Shown: positions 9,042 through 16,567 of the stretch, one piece after another
Layout of the letters: every line of letters starts with the position of its first letter
Position numbering within the stretch: the first letter of the stretch is position 1
Source of the DNA: Devosia yakushimensis
Lineage (GTDB): Bacteria > Pseudomonadota > Alphaproteobacteria > Rhizobiales > Devosiaceae
Length of the DNA stretch: 64,000 nucleotides
Assembly: GCF_030159855.1 (NCBI RefSeq)
Contig: NZ_BSNG01000001.1
Location: forward strand, 2,418,001-2,482,000
Direction: 5' to 3'
Program-made: the position numbers and the translations under genes
The notes under the pieces: model-generated
The model's input: the letters and a program-made list of their open reading frames with translations, nothing else
Database searches by the model: none
What the model was told of the DNA's origin: nothing

Positions 9042-9701
9042 CTACCCTACGCGATCCAGATACCGCGCCTTGCTCGGCTGCAGGTGATCCACACAGAGCT
9101 GCGCCAGCACCCAATTATCCGTGCCCTTGAGCATGTCGATCATCAGGCGGTGGTGTTCGTGAGACACCCGCAGGGACGCCGTGTTGGCCATGGAATTGGC
9201 CCGGACGGGGAGGCTGAGGCGCATGTAGAGTTCGATGGATTGCACCAGATGCGCATTGCCGCAGGCGCCGAACAGGGTGAGGTGGAAACGGTCATTGGTT
9301 TCGTGCACGCCGCGCAGGAAGCCGGCTTCGATGTGACGGCCGTGTTCTTCGTGGATGGCGTTGAGTTCGGCAATGAGGCTATCGGGGGCCGGTAGGGGAA
9401 TCCAGAGCGCGGCCTGACGCTGCAGCAATTCGCGGACGGCGTAGATTTCCTTGACTTGGCTGGCGGTGAGCGAGCGGACAGTGGCGCCGCGATTGCGCTC
9501 GCGCACCACGATGCCCATGGATTCAAGCTGCACCAGCGCCTGGCGGGCGAAATGGCGGGTGACGGCAAAGCGCGCCAGCAGCATGTCCTCGGTGAGCCGC
9601 GTGCCGGGCGCGAGGCGGCCGAAAATGATGTCTTCTTCCAGCGCGCGGGCGATGGAGAGATCGTCGTGCTCTTCGGCACCGGTTTCGGTCAAGCTATCCA
9701 A
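9042..9701 (-). CDS. GntR-family transcriptional regulator, FCD (FadR-like) subgroup
   Basis: A 219-aa DNA-binding protein. The N-terminal winged helix (about residues 20-85) contains EEDIIFGRLAPGTRLTED and ARQALVQLESMGIVV; the C-terminal FCD ligand domain has the metal/effector residues in NDRFHLTLF and SHEHHRLM. Such regulators usually repress sugar-acid genes and release DNA on binding a uronate or aldonate. It is the second gene after a dehydrogenase and lies between the xylosidase and the aldonate operon, so it is the prime candidate for reading the TTATTGACAA motif. Confidence 0.88.
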   Translation of the reverse strand: MDSLTETGAEEHDDLSIARALEEDIIFGRLAPGTRLTEDMLLARFAVTRHFARQALVQLESMGIVVRERNRGATVRSLTASQVKEIYAVRELLQRQAALWIPLPAPDSLIAELNAIHEEHGRHIEAGFLRGVHETNDRFHLTLFGACGNAHLVQSIELYMRLSLPVRANSMANTASLRVSHEHHRLMIDMLKGTDNWVLAQLCVDHLQPSKARYLDRVG

Positions 9702-9728
9702 GGGCTGCTCCTGGCTGATCCGAACATT

Positions 9729-10742
9729 CTATCGCGGTTCTTGCGCCGGGTCGAACTGTGCCAGTGCGTAAATGGCTTCGACGAGGCGCAGGGTTTCCAT
9801 ATTGTCGGCGGGGGCGGTTTCGAAGGGCTTTTTGGCGTTGAGGCAATCGAGGAAATGGGCGATCGCGGCATCATAGGAGCCTTGATAGACAGCGTCGGCG
9901 TCGAATTGCTCGGTGTGAGGGTGCTCGCCAAGGGCGGTAAGCTGGGTGCCGTCGAGTTCGATCGTGCCACTTGTGCCGAACATGCGCAGGTGGTCGCGTG
10001 GGGCGGGTGGGGCGCCGTGGACGGCGAGGTTGCCGGTGACGTGGATCAGCAGGCCGTCGCTGCGGCGGCGCAGGGTGATGGCGGCAATGTCTTCGGCCGT
10101 TATGTCGGCATTGCTGCGCTCGAGGCGGGCGGCGATGACATCCATTTCGCCAAGGAGGAAGCGGAGCGTGTCGAGGTGGTGGATCAGCACTTCCATGACG
10201 AGGAGCCGCTGCTGGGTGCGGAAGAAGGGCTGGCGGACCAGAGCGGGGCGCTGGCCATCGGGGCCGGCGATCATGCCGCTGGAGAGGAATTCGAGACTGA
10301 CCTGGCGGATATCGCCGGCCACACCGGCATCGAGCCAATCACGCAGGCGGCGATACCAGGCGCGGAAGCGCCAGTTTTCGTGCACCATCAATGTGGTGTT
10401 TGCGACACCGGCAACGAGGGCCGACGCGGCGGCAAAGTCGGTGGCCAGGGGTTTTTGGCAGATTATTGCCACCCCGGCTTGGGCGGCGAGGCGGACCAGG
10501 TCGGCATGGGCTTCGCGCGGGGCGCAGATATCGACAATGTCGAGATTTTCGTGCGCCAGCATGGAAGCGGCATCAGCATAGATGGCGGGGATGTCGAAGG
10601 CCTCGGCGCGCGCTTGGGCGGCGGAGGTGGAGGGGTCGGCTATGGCGACGATTTCAGCCTGGGCGCTGCGTTTTTGCCAGGCTGGCAAGTGATAGGCACT
10701 GACCCAACCGGCACCAATCATGCCCACTCGCCGCTTCTGCAT
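9729..10742 (-). CDS. Gfo/Idh/MocA-family oxidoreductase
   Basis: NAD(P)-dependent sugar dehydrogenase-like protein of 337 aa. The Rossmann motif GAGWVSAYH opens the protein and CQKPLATDF occupies the position of the family EKP motif, supplying the catalytic Lys; the C-terminal half is the substrate domain with HHLDTLRFLLGE. It is divergent from the IlvD/Edd operon and leads the GntR gene by 27 bp. Members oxidise pentoses, hexoses or inositols at C1 or elsewhere, so it may provide the first step of the oxidative pathway encoded divergently. Substrate not determinable. Confidence 0.85.
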   Translation of the reverse strand: MQKRRVGMIGAGWVSAYHLPAWQKRSAQAEIVAIADPSTSAAQARAEAFDIPAIYADAASMLAHENLDIVDICAPREAHADLVRLAAQAGVAIICQKPLATDFAAASALVAGVANTTLMVHENWRFRAWYRRLRDWLDAGVAGDIRQVSLEFLSSGMIAGPDGQRPALVRQPFFRTQQRLLVMEVLIHHLDTLRFLLGEMDVIAARLERSNADITAEDIAAITLRRRSDGLLIHVTGNLAVHGAPPAPRDHLRMFGTSGTIELDGTQLTALGEHPHTEQFDADAVYQGSYDAAIAHFLDCLNAKKPFETAPADNMETLRLVEAIYALAQFDPAQEPR

Positions 10743-10764
10743 ATGCCCAGGCCCTTAAACTGAT

Positions 10765-10774
10765 TTATCAATAA
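10765..10774 (-). promoter_or_regulatory. Candidate operator, TTATTGATAA (minus strand)
   Basis: Match to the shared motif 23 bp upstream of the Gfo/Idh/MocA start. It is close to palindromic (TTATCAATAA on the plus strand). Together with the copy at 10851 it brackets the divergent promoter region. Confidence 0.4.
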
Positions 10775-10850
10775 TAGTGAAATGCACCGCCCGAAGGAAG
10801 TGAGAAATTTCGGCTATATGGCGCGATTGTGGATTTAGCGCAGCGCTTCT

Positions 10851-10860
10851 TTATTGACAA
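10851..10860 (+). promoter_or_regulatory. Candidate operator overlapping -35 box of the dehydratase operon
   Basis: TTATTGACAA includes the -35 hexamer TTGACA (10854-10859). A weak -10, TAGCTT, lies 16 bp on at 10876-10881, and the GTG start follows at 10923. The TTG codon in this box is therefore promoter, not a start codon, which sets the dehydratase start. Confidence 0.45.
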
Positions 10861-10922
10861 TCCTTGTGAAGCCACTAGCTTGCAGGCAGACGGCAAAACA
10901 GCAGCCGGAACGGGAGTATCGC

Positions 10923-12623
10923 GTGTCGAACGGCCTTCGTCGGAAATTGACCAGCTATGGCGACCAGGGCTTTTCCCTGTTCCTGCGCAAGGCATTCATC
11001 AAGGCCATGGGCTATTCCGACGACGCGTTGGACCGGCCCATCGTGGGCATTGCCAATACCTATTCGGACTACAATCCGTGCCACGGCAATGTGCCGCAAC
11101 TGATCGAGGCGGCCAAGCGCGGGGTGATGCTGGGCGGGGCACTGCCCATGGTGTTTCCGACCATCTCGATCCACGAAAGCTTTGCCTCGCCGACCTCGAT
11201 GTATCTGCGCAATCTGATGGCGATGGAAACCGAGGAGATGATCCGCGCCCAGCCCATGGACAGCGTCATTCTGATCGGGGGCTGCGACAAGACGCTGCCG
11301 GCGCAGATCATGGCGGCGGCGAGCAGCGATATTCCGGCGGTGTTTTTGCCGACCGGGCCGATGGCGACGGGCCACCACAAGGGTGAGCGGCTGGGGGCGT
11401 GTACGGATTGCCGCCGGTTTTGGGGGCGGTTCCGGGCCGGGGAGATCGACGAGGCCGAGATTGGCGAGGTGAACAACCGGCTGGTCAGTTCGGTGGGCAC
11501 CTGCACGGTGATGGGCACGGCCAGCACCATGGCCAATCTGACCGAGGTAATGGGGCTGTGCTTGCCACGGGCGGGTTCGGCACCGGCGACCGAGGCGGAG
11601 CGGGTGCGGCTGTCAGAGGCGACGGGGAGCCTGGCGGCGAAGCTGGCTTCAGAAGGCGGGCCGACGGTCAAGGAGCTGTTGACGCCAGCGGCGATCCGCA
11701 ATGGGCTGGTGGCTTTGCAGGCGATGGGCGGGTCGACCAATGCGGTGGTGCATCTGGCCGCGATTTGCGGGCGGCTGGGGATTCCGTTGGATATGGCGCT
11801 GCTGGATGAGCTGGGGCGGCGGGTGCCGCTGCTGGTCGATCTGCAGCCGTCGGGGCAACATTATATGGAGCAGTTTCATAAGGCTGGCGGCGTGCCGGCC
11901 TTGCTCAAGGAAATTCGGGGCGAGCTTGATCTGAATGCGCCGACGATCCATGGCGCCAGTATTGGCGAGGTGATCGATGCGGTGGTGGATGAGCCGGGGC
12001 AGACCATTATCCGCAGCATGGCGGCGCCGCTGAAGCCGATTGGCACGCTGGCCGTGCTCAAGGGGAATCTGGCGCCGCGCGGGGCTGTTATCAAACAATC
12101 GGCGGCGTCCAAGGCGCTGATGCAGCATAGTGGGCGGGCGGTGGTGTTTGACTCGGTCGAGGACCTGGCCAACCGCATTGACAGCGACGACCTCGATGTG
12201 GCGGCGGATGATGTGCTGGTGTTGCGCAATGCCGGGCCCAAGGGGGCGCCGGGCATGCCGGAGGCGGGGTATCTGCCCATTCCGCGCAAGCTCGCGCGGC
12301 AGGGCGTGAAGGATATGGTGCGGATTTCCGATGCGCGGATGAGCGGCACGGCCTTTGGCACGGTGATCCTGCATATTTCGCCGGAGGCGGCTGCTGGTGG
12401 GCCACTGGCGATCGTGCAGAATGGAGATCGCATTACGCTGGATGTGCCGGGGCGGGTGCTGAATCTCGATATTGCGCCGGCCGAATTCGAGCGGCGCATG
12501 GTGGCGCTGCCGCCGCCGGCAGAGACGGCACGGCGGGGCTATGACCGGCTCTATCATGAGCATGTGATGCAGGCCGATGAAGGGGCCGATTTTGATTTTC
12601 TGCAGGCTGGGCCGTTGCCGTGA
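10923..12623 (+). CDS. IlvD/Edd-family dehydratase (probable sugar-acid dehydratase)
   Basis: A [2Fe-2S] dehydratase of 566 aa from the GTG at 10923, which has ACGGGAG 8 bp upstream. Three conserved Cys expected to hold the cluster are seen: Cys53 (NPCHGN), Cys121 (GGCDKTLP) and Cys194 (SVGTCTVMGTAST). The motif GACTDCRRFWGRFRAG marks the aldonate branch (arabinonate, xylonate, galactonate dehydratases) rather than housekeeping IlvD. It heads a four-gene operon with a lactonase, a DHDPS-fold enzyme and an SDR, so conversion of a pentonate or hexonate to its 2-keto-3-deoxy acid is expected. The exact sugar is not decided. Confidence 0.88.
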   Translation: MSNGLRRKLTSYGDQGFSLFLRKAFIKAMGYSDDALDRPIVGIANTYSDYNPCHGNVPQLIEAAKRGVMLGGALPMVFPTISIHESFASPTSMYLRNLMAMETEEMIRAQPMDSVILIGGCDKTLPAQIMAAASSDIPAVFLPTGPMATGHHKGERLGACTDCRRFWGRFRAGEIDEAEIGEVNNRLVSSVGTCTVMGTASTMANLTEVMGLCLPRAGSAPATEAERVRLSEATGSLAAKLASEGGPTVKELLTPAAIRNGLVALQAMGGSTNAVVHLAAICGRLGIPLDMALLDELGRRVPLLVDLQPSGQHYMEQFHKAGGVPALLKEIRGELDLNAPTIHGASIGEVIDAVVDEPGQTIIRSMAAPLKPIGTLAVLKGNLAPRGAVIKQSAASKALMQHSGRAVVFDSVEDLANRIDSDDLDVAADDVLVLRNAGPKGAPGMPEAGYLPIPRKLARQGVKDMVRISDARMSGTAFGTVILHISPEAAAGGPLAIVQNGDRITLDVPGRVLNLDIAPAEFERRMVALPPPAETARRGYDRLYHEHVMQADEGADFDFLQAGPLP

Positions 12624-13471
12624 GTGACGCGCCGCTTTGTCTGCCGCCCAAGCCATTGGGCGCCCTGCCCCGCTTGCCGGTGGGCGCTTGCGATAGCCAT
12701 TTTCATGTGTTTGAGGCCGGAGCACCGCTGGCGTCGCCGCGCAGCTATACGCCGCAGATACTGACTATTGCCGATTGGCAGCCTTATGCCGAGGCGGCGG
12801 GGATTGCGCGCGGGGTGCTGGTGCAGCCTAGCGTTTATGGGCTCGATAATGGGGTGATGCTGCGGGCGATTGCGCGTGATCCCGGGCGTTTGCGCGGGGT
12901 CGCCGTGGTGGCGCCGGATATTTCTGCCGGGGCATTGCGTGAGCTGGATGCGGGCGGGGTGCGCGGCATTCGGATCAATACGCGCAATAAGGCTGGAGTG
13001 GCGCTGGAGGCCGTAGCGGAATTACTCGGCAAGGTCGGGCCGCTGGGTTGGTCGGTGCAATTTCAGGTGCGGGCGGAGCAATTGGCTGATGTGGCGGCGC
13101 TCGAGCATGGCGAGGTTCCGCTGGTGCTGGACCATCTGGCGTTTATCCGGTTTGGTGAGGCGGATACGGGCGAACGGCTGGATGCGTTGCGGCGGCTGCT
13201 CGACCGGCCCAATATCTGTACCAAGATTTCGGCGCCCTATCGGCTGACAGCGCGGGCTGATTATGCCGATGTGGGGGCTGCTATTACGGCGCTTACGGCC
13301 TCGCATCCGCACCGGCTGCTCTGGGGCAGTGATTGGCCGCATACTGAATTGTGGGATGGGATGCCGGACGATGGCGATTTGCTGTCAGCCTATGAACACT
13401 GGCTCCCCGACCCGCAATTGCGGCAGCAGATTTTCGTCGATACGCCCAATTCCCTGTTTTTCAGCCGCTGA
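12620..13471 (+). CDS. Amidohydrolase-fold hydrolase (COG3618 type), probable sugar lactonase
   Basis: A 283-aa TIM-barrel metal-dependent hydrolase. The N-terminal DSHFHVF carries the metal-binding HxH (His27, His29); LVLDHLAF and WGSDWPH supply the later His and catalytic Asp. The GTG start overlaps the dehydratase stop (GTGA), implying translational coupling. Family members include L-fucono- and L-rhamnonolactonases. Opening a 1,4- or 1,5-lactone before the dehydratase step fits the operon. The family also holds non-sugar hydrolases, so substrate is inference. Confidence 0.8.
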   Translation: MSDAPLCLPPKPLGALPRLPVGACDSHFHVFEAGAPLASPRSYTPQILTIADWQPYAEAAGIARGVLVQPSVYGLDNGVMLRAIARDPGRLRGVAVVAPDISAGALRELDAGGVRGIRINTRNKAGVALEAVAELLGKVGPLGWSVQFQVRAEQLADVAALEHGEVPLVLDHLAFIRFGEADTGERLDALRRLLDRPNICTKISAPYRLTARADYADVGAAITALTASHPHRLLWGSDWPHTELWDGMPDDGDLLSAYEHWLPDPQLRQQIFVDTPNSLFFSR

Positions 13472-13495
13472 CCGCGGCACTTTCTGGAGGTCCCC

Positions 13496-14428
13496 ATGGC
13501 CAAGCTCACCGAAGAGGCAAAGGGCGTTTACGTCATTGCCGTTACCCCGTTTACCGATGAGGGGGCGTTAGACCTCGACAGCGTGGATTCCATGGTCGAT
13601 TTCTACGAGGCGGCCGGGGTCAGCGGGATTACGGTGCTGGGGCAATTGGGGGAAGCGCCCAAGCTGACCTCAGCGGAATCGAGCCTTGTGGTAGAGCGGA
13701 TGCTCAAGCGGCTGAATGGTCGCCTGCCGGTAGTGGTGGGGGTTTCGGCGCCGGGTCTGGCGCCGATGACGGAGCTGGCCGAAAAGGTGATGGATCAGGG
13801 TGCGGCGGGCGTGATGGTCGCGCCGCCCTGGACGACCAAGACGGATGATCAGAGCTTTGCGTTTTACCAATCGGTGGGCGAGGCGCTGGGGGAAATCCCG
13901 TTCGTGCTGCAGGATTATCCGCTGACCACCAATGTCACCATCGCACCCAAGGTGATCGAACGCATTGTGCGCGAAGTGCCCAATTGCGTGATGCTCAAGC
14001 ATGAGGATTGGCCGGGCCTGTCCAAGATTTCGGCGCTGCGGGCCGGGAGTGCCAAGGGCGAGACGCGGCGGATTTCTATTCTCTGCGGCAATGGCGGGCT
14101 GTTCCTGCCCGAGGAAATGTCGCGTGGCGCGGATGGGGCGATGACCGGGTTCTGCTTTCCCGAAATGATGGTGGGCGTGGTCAATGCCTTTGCCGACGGC
14201 AAGGTCGAGCGGGCGCATGACATTTTTGACGCCTACCTGCCGCTGGCGCGTTACGAGCAGCAGCAGGGGATCGGGCTGGCGGCGCGCAAATATGTGCTGG
14301 CCAAGCGGGGGGCGATCAAATCGGGCGCGCTGCGCAAGCCGCGGCCGGTATTGTCGGCGGCCGATATTGCCGATGTCGAACGCTTGCTGGCGCGGCAAGC
14401 GATCCGCCTCAAGGAGATTGGGGCGTGA
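13496..14428 (+). CDS. DHDPS-fold class I lyase/dehydratase (2-keto-3-deoxy sugar acid)
   Basis: A 310-aa Schiff-base enzyme of the dihydrodipicolinate synthase/N-acetylneuraminate lyase family. The predicted catalytic Lys168 is in CVMLKHEDW and the partner Tyr141 in LQDYPLT; GQLGEAPKL replaces the usual GTTGE loop. TTCTGGAGGTCCCC precedes the ATG. Given the upstream dehydratase, it likely cleaves or further dehydrates a 2-keto-3-deoxyaldonate; relatives include L-2-keto-3-deoxyarabonate dehydratase and KDG-type aldolases. It is unlikely to be the lysine-pathway enzyme because of context and loop changes. Confidence 0.82.
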   Translation: MAKLTEEAKGVYVIAVTPFTDEGALDLDSVDSMVDFYEAAGVSGITVLGQLGEAPKLTSAESSLVVERMLKRLNGRLPVVVGVSAPGLAPMTELAEKVMDQGAAGVMVAPPWTTKTDDQSFAFYQSVGEALGEIPFVLQDYPLTTNVTIAPKVIERIVREVPNCVMLKHEDWPGLSKISALRAGSAKGETRRISILCGNGGLFLPEEMSRGADGAMTGFCFPEMMVGVVNAFADGKVERAHDIFDAYLPLARYEQQQGIGLAARKYVLAKRGAIKSGALRKPRPVLSAADIADVERLLARQAIRLKEIGA

Positions 14429-15210
14429 AGCTGGGGCTGGAAGGTAAGCGCGCGCTGGTACTGGGTGCGAGCAAGGGGCTGGGCGCGGCGATTGCACTGG
14501 GGCTGGCCAATGAAGGCGTGCGGGTGATCGGGGCGGCGCGCAGCGTGAAGCTGGTGACGGCGCTCGATGGGCAGGTCGACAAGGCGCTGAATGGCTCGAT
14601 TGTGGGTCGGCGGCTTGATCTGGCGGATGGGGCTTCGGTGGCGGCGCTGAGTGCGGCGCTGGTTGCCGAGGGCGGCGTCGATATCATCATCAACAATTCG
14701 GGCGGGCCGGCGCCCGGCGAGGCCAGCACGGTGCCGCTATCGGCGTGGAATGCGGCGTTTGAGGCCATGGTGGGCAATATCATTGCGCTCAATCAGGCGT
14801 TGCTGCCCGCTATGACCGGGCGCGGCTGGGGGCGCATTGTGACGCTGACATCGTCAGGGGTGGAGGCGCCGATTGCGCGGCTGGCGATATCCAACGCGCT
14901 GCGGCAGGCATTGGTGGGGTGGTCCAAGACGCTGGCGAGCGAAGTCGCGGCGTCCGGGATCACTGTCAATGTTGTGGTGCAGGGCCGTATCCATACCGAC
15001 CGCGTCGATGAACTCGACGCGGCGGCGGCAAAACGGCAAGGGATAGACATAGACGCGGTGCGCCAGGCCTCAAAAGCAAGCATTCCCACGGGCCGTTATG
15101 GACGCCCGGAGGAACTCGCCGATGTGGTGGTTTTTCTGGTGAGCGAGCGGGCCAGCTATGTGACCGGCTCACGCGTCAGGATCGATGGCGGGATGATCCG
15201 CTCGATCTAG
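14425..15210 (+). CDS. SDR-fold protein lacking the usual YxxxK catalytic pair
   Basis: A 261-aa Rossmann protein whose GTG start overlaps the previous stop by 4 bp. The nucleotide motif GASKGLG and INNSGG are clear, and TSSGVEAP keeps the catalytic Ser region. However, where classical SDRs have YxxxK the sequence reads LAISNALRQAL, so Tyr and Lys both appear replaced. This matches a described FabG-like SDR subgroup with an imperfect catalytic tetrad. In the operon it would be the sugar dehydrogenase, or act on a later keto intermediate, but its chemistry is open. Confidence 0.8.
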   Translation: MKLGLEGKRALVLGASKGLGAAIALGLANEGVRVIGAARSVKLVTALDGQVDKALNGSIVGRRLDLADGASVAALSAALVAEGGVDIIINNSGGPAPGEASTVPLSAWNAAFEAMVGNIIALNQALLPAMTGRGWGRIVTLTSSGVEAPIARLAISNALRQALVGWSKTLASEVAASGITVNVVVQGRIHTDRVDELDAAAAKRQGIDIDAVRQASKASIPTGRYGRPEELADVVVFLVSERASYVTGSRVRIDGGMIRSI

Positions 15211-15211
15211 A

Positions 15212-15247
15212 GCAACTCGGGGGCAGTGATTGGCCGCCCCCAGTTGC
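15212..15247. terminator. Bidirectional hairpin between convergent genes
   Basis: GCAACTCGGGGGC and GCCCCCAGTTGC form a stem of about 12 bp (one bulge) with the loop AGTGATTGGCC, placed in the 45-bp gap between the SDR stop and the convergent 116-aa gene. There is no long T tract, so efficiency is uncertain. Confidence 0.6.
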
Positions 15248-15255
15248 GTAACGTT

Positions 15256-15606
15256 TTACTGGCTGATGATCGTGTTGTTGCTGGAGCCGAAATCGCCGCG
15301 AGCATAGGTATCGCCGGTGCCAGTGCTCTGCGAAGTGCTCAGGCCGCTGGAACGAACCGGCTGGAAAGTGTCCTTGTCGAAGAACTGCGTCGTCTGCGTG
15401 CCATCGGGGTTGGTGACGGTGGCGCGGATCGACTGGCCCCAGGCCTCAAGACCGGTCGCGTCGATGCCGCGTTCGGCAAGCGTGCGCTCGATGTTGAACT
15501 TGGAGTGGCCGAACAGGTCGTCGCCCTGGGTCAGGCTGGCAGCGTTGGCAGGCAGCGCAAAGGCAGCAGCAGCAGTAGCGAGAATAGCAAAAGTAATGGT
15601 TTTCAT
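15256..15606 (-). CDS. Small secreted hypothetical protein
   Basis: A 116-aa protein not recognised. Residues 1-22 form a good signal peptide (MKTITFAILATAAAAFALPA, cleavage near ANA). The mature part is polar, with FGHSKFNIERTLAERGIDATGLEAWGQSIRA (about 34-62, key residues only), a TNPDGTQTTQFFD patch resembling a short beta hairpin, and a Ser/Thr/Gly-rich tail ending SSNNTIISQ. GGAAGACCCC lies before the ATG. It is monocistronic, with its own leader rich in A/T. Probably a periplasmic protein; no function assigned. Confidence 0.7.
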   Translation of the reverse strand: MKTITFAILATAAAAFALPANAASLTQGDDLFGHSKFNIERTLAERGIDATGLEAWGQSIRATVTNPDGTQTTQFFDKDTFQPVRSSGLSTSQSTGTGDTYARGDFGSSNNTIISQ

Positions 15607-16035
15607 TTGGGGTCTTCCTTTCTTGAAGGTGACGCCAAGCTAGGTCTGCAAGCTTGCCCCAAGCTTGCGGAAAGCGGGAAAACGAAATTTTTCTATGCGT
15701 ACTTAGTTTATTGATTTTGCTTATGTTTTTTGAACATGGACGCATTGTAATGATTGCCTGGCGCAAGGGTTTGCACATTGCTGCCACAATCGGGCAGCGG
15801 TGGGCAAATCAGCTTGCATGACTCGGCGGGAGGGTATCGGTGCACTTCTCAGATGCTGCCCAACCACAATCGCTTTCCTCGGGCCTGACCCGAGGATCGC
15901 TCGCCGCTTCTGCTGCTTTGAGAGTGGCCCTCGGGTCAAGCCCGAGGGAGGCGCTGCGGGGAGGAGAGCAAGGAGGTAGGCGACGTTTGCGCCTATTTTC
16001 GCGGTGCGGGCCGTGGGCCATCAGGGCACCGCACC
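15607..16035. other. Gene-free stretch with palindromic repeat
   Basis: Holds the promoter region of the small secreted protein (AT-rich, about 15660-15740) and the family C composite hairpin at 15874-15952. The remainder to the MarR stop shows no credible reading frame. Confidence 0.6.
15874..15952. repeat. Composite palindromic repeat, family C (CCTCGGGCCTGACCCGAGG)
   Basis: Left arm 15876-15895 (TCCTCGGGCCTGACCCGAGG) and right arm 15928-15949 are each small palindromes and are also reverse complements of each other, so both two small hairpins and one long stem are possible. Two further copies are at 29555-29633 and 60162-60254. Confidence 0.85.
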
Positions 16036-16488
16036 TCAGCCAGCGCGGCTTAGCGTGGCGGAAAGCTGGCGGACGAATTGATAGCTGGCCTGCATGTTCT
16101 GGCGGTAGGGAGCGTTGAACAGCCTGGCGCAGAGGCGTTCGGCGTGTTGGGCGACGTCCTGGGCGACAGCAAAGCCGTCATCGGTGAGGCCGATGAGGCG
16201 CGCGCGCCGGTCGTTGCGGTCGACTACCCGGAAGATCAGGCCCCGGGCCTCCATGCCGTTGAGAATTTTGACTCCGCTGGCGTGCTCGACGCCCAGGGCA
16301 CCGGTCAGCCTGGCCTGGCTGAGCAGATGCGGCGCATCGAGCAGCAGGACGAGGACCTGCGCGCGGTTGAAGGAGAGATTGAACGACTGGAAGAGCGCGT
16401 TGAGTTCGGTTTCGAGAGAATGAACGAGGCGCCCCACGGTCCACAAGCTCTCGCTGGTGGACAGGGGCAGTGCCGGGCTGGCGGTCAT
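16036..16488 (-). CDS. MarR-family transcriptional regulator
   Basis: A 150-aa winged-helix regulator. The start at 16488 was chosen for GGCAAGGACTGCGCC upstream and for matching family length. The DNA-binding region spans about residues 45-100: LSQARLTGALGVEHASGVKI as recognition helix and VDRNDRRARLIGLTDDG as the wing. It lies downstream of and in the same orientation as the RND pump, separated by a hairpin, so it may control the pump; MarR proteins often repress efflux genes and respond to phenolic ligands. The link is contextual. Confidence 0.85.
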   Translation of the reverse strand: MTASPALPLSTSESLWTVGRLVHSLETELNALFQSFNLSFNRAQVLVLLLDAPHLLSQARLTGALGVEHASGVKILNGMEARGLIFRVVDRNDRRARLIGLTDDGFAVAQDVAQHAERLCARLFNAPYRQNMQASYQFVRQLSATLSRAG

Positions 16489-16520
16489 GGCGCAGTCCTT
16501 GCCGTTTTGCGGATAAGCAA

Positions 16521-16555
16521 CAGGCGTGCAGCCGGAGGGTTGGGCTGCACGCCTG
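16521..16555 (-). terminator. Strong hairpin after the RND pump gene
   Basis: CAGGCGTGCAGCC and GGCTGCACGCCTG make a perfect 13-bp stem with a 9-nt loop, 13 bp after the pump stop. The following minus-strand sequence, TTGCTTATCC, is only weakly T-rich, so termination may be partial and allow read-through to marR. Confidence 0.65.
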
Positions 16556-16567
16556 CCGGGGTGGCCA

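Noticed and set aside
10854..10922. TTG at 10854 as start of the IlvD/Edd dehydratase
   Set aside because: The codon is inside a TTGACA -35 box and lacks a ribosome site; GTG at 10923 has one and matches the family N-terminus.
13496..14428. Housekeeping dihydrodipicolinate synthase (lysine pathway)
   Set aside because: The operon is catabolic, the usual GTTGE loop is changed to GQLGE, and no lysine genes are nearby.
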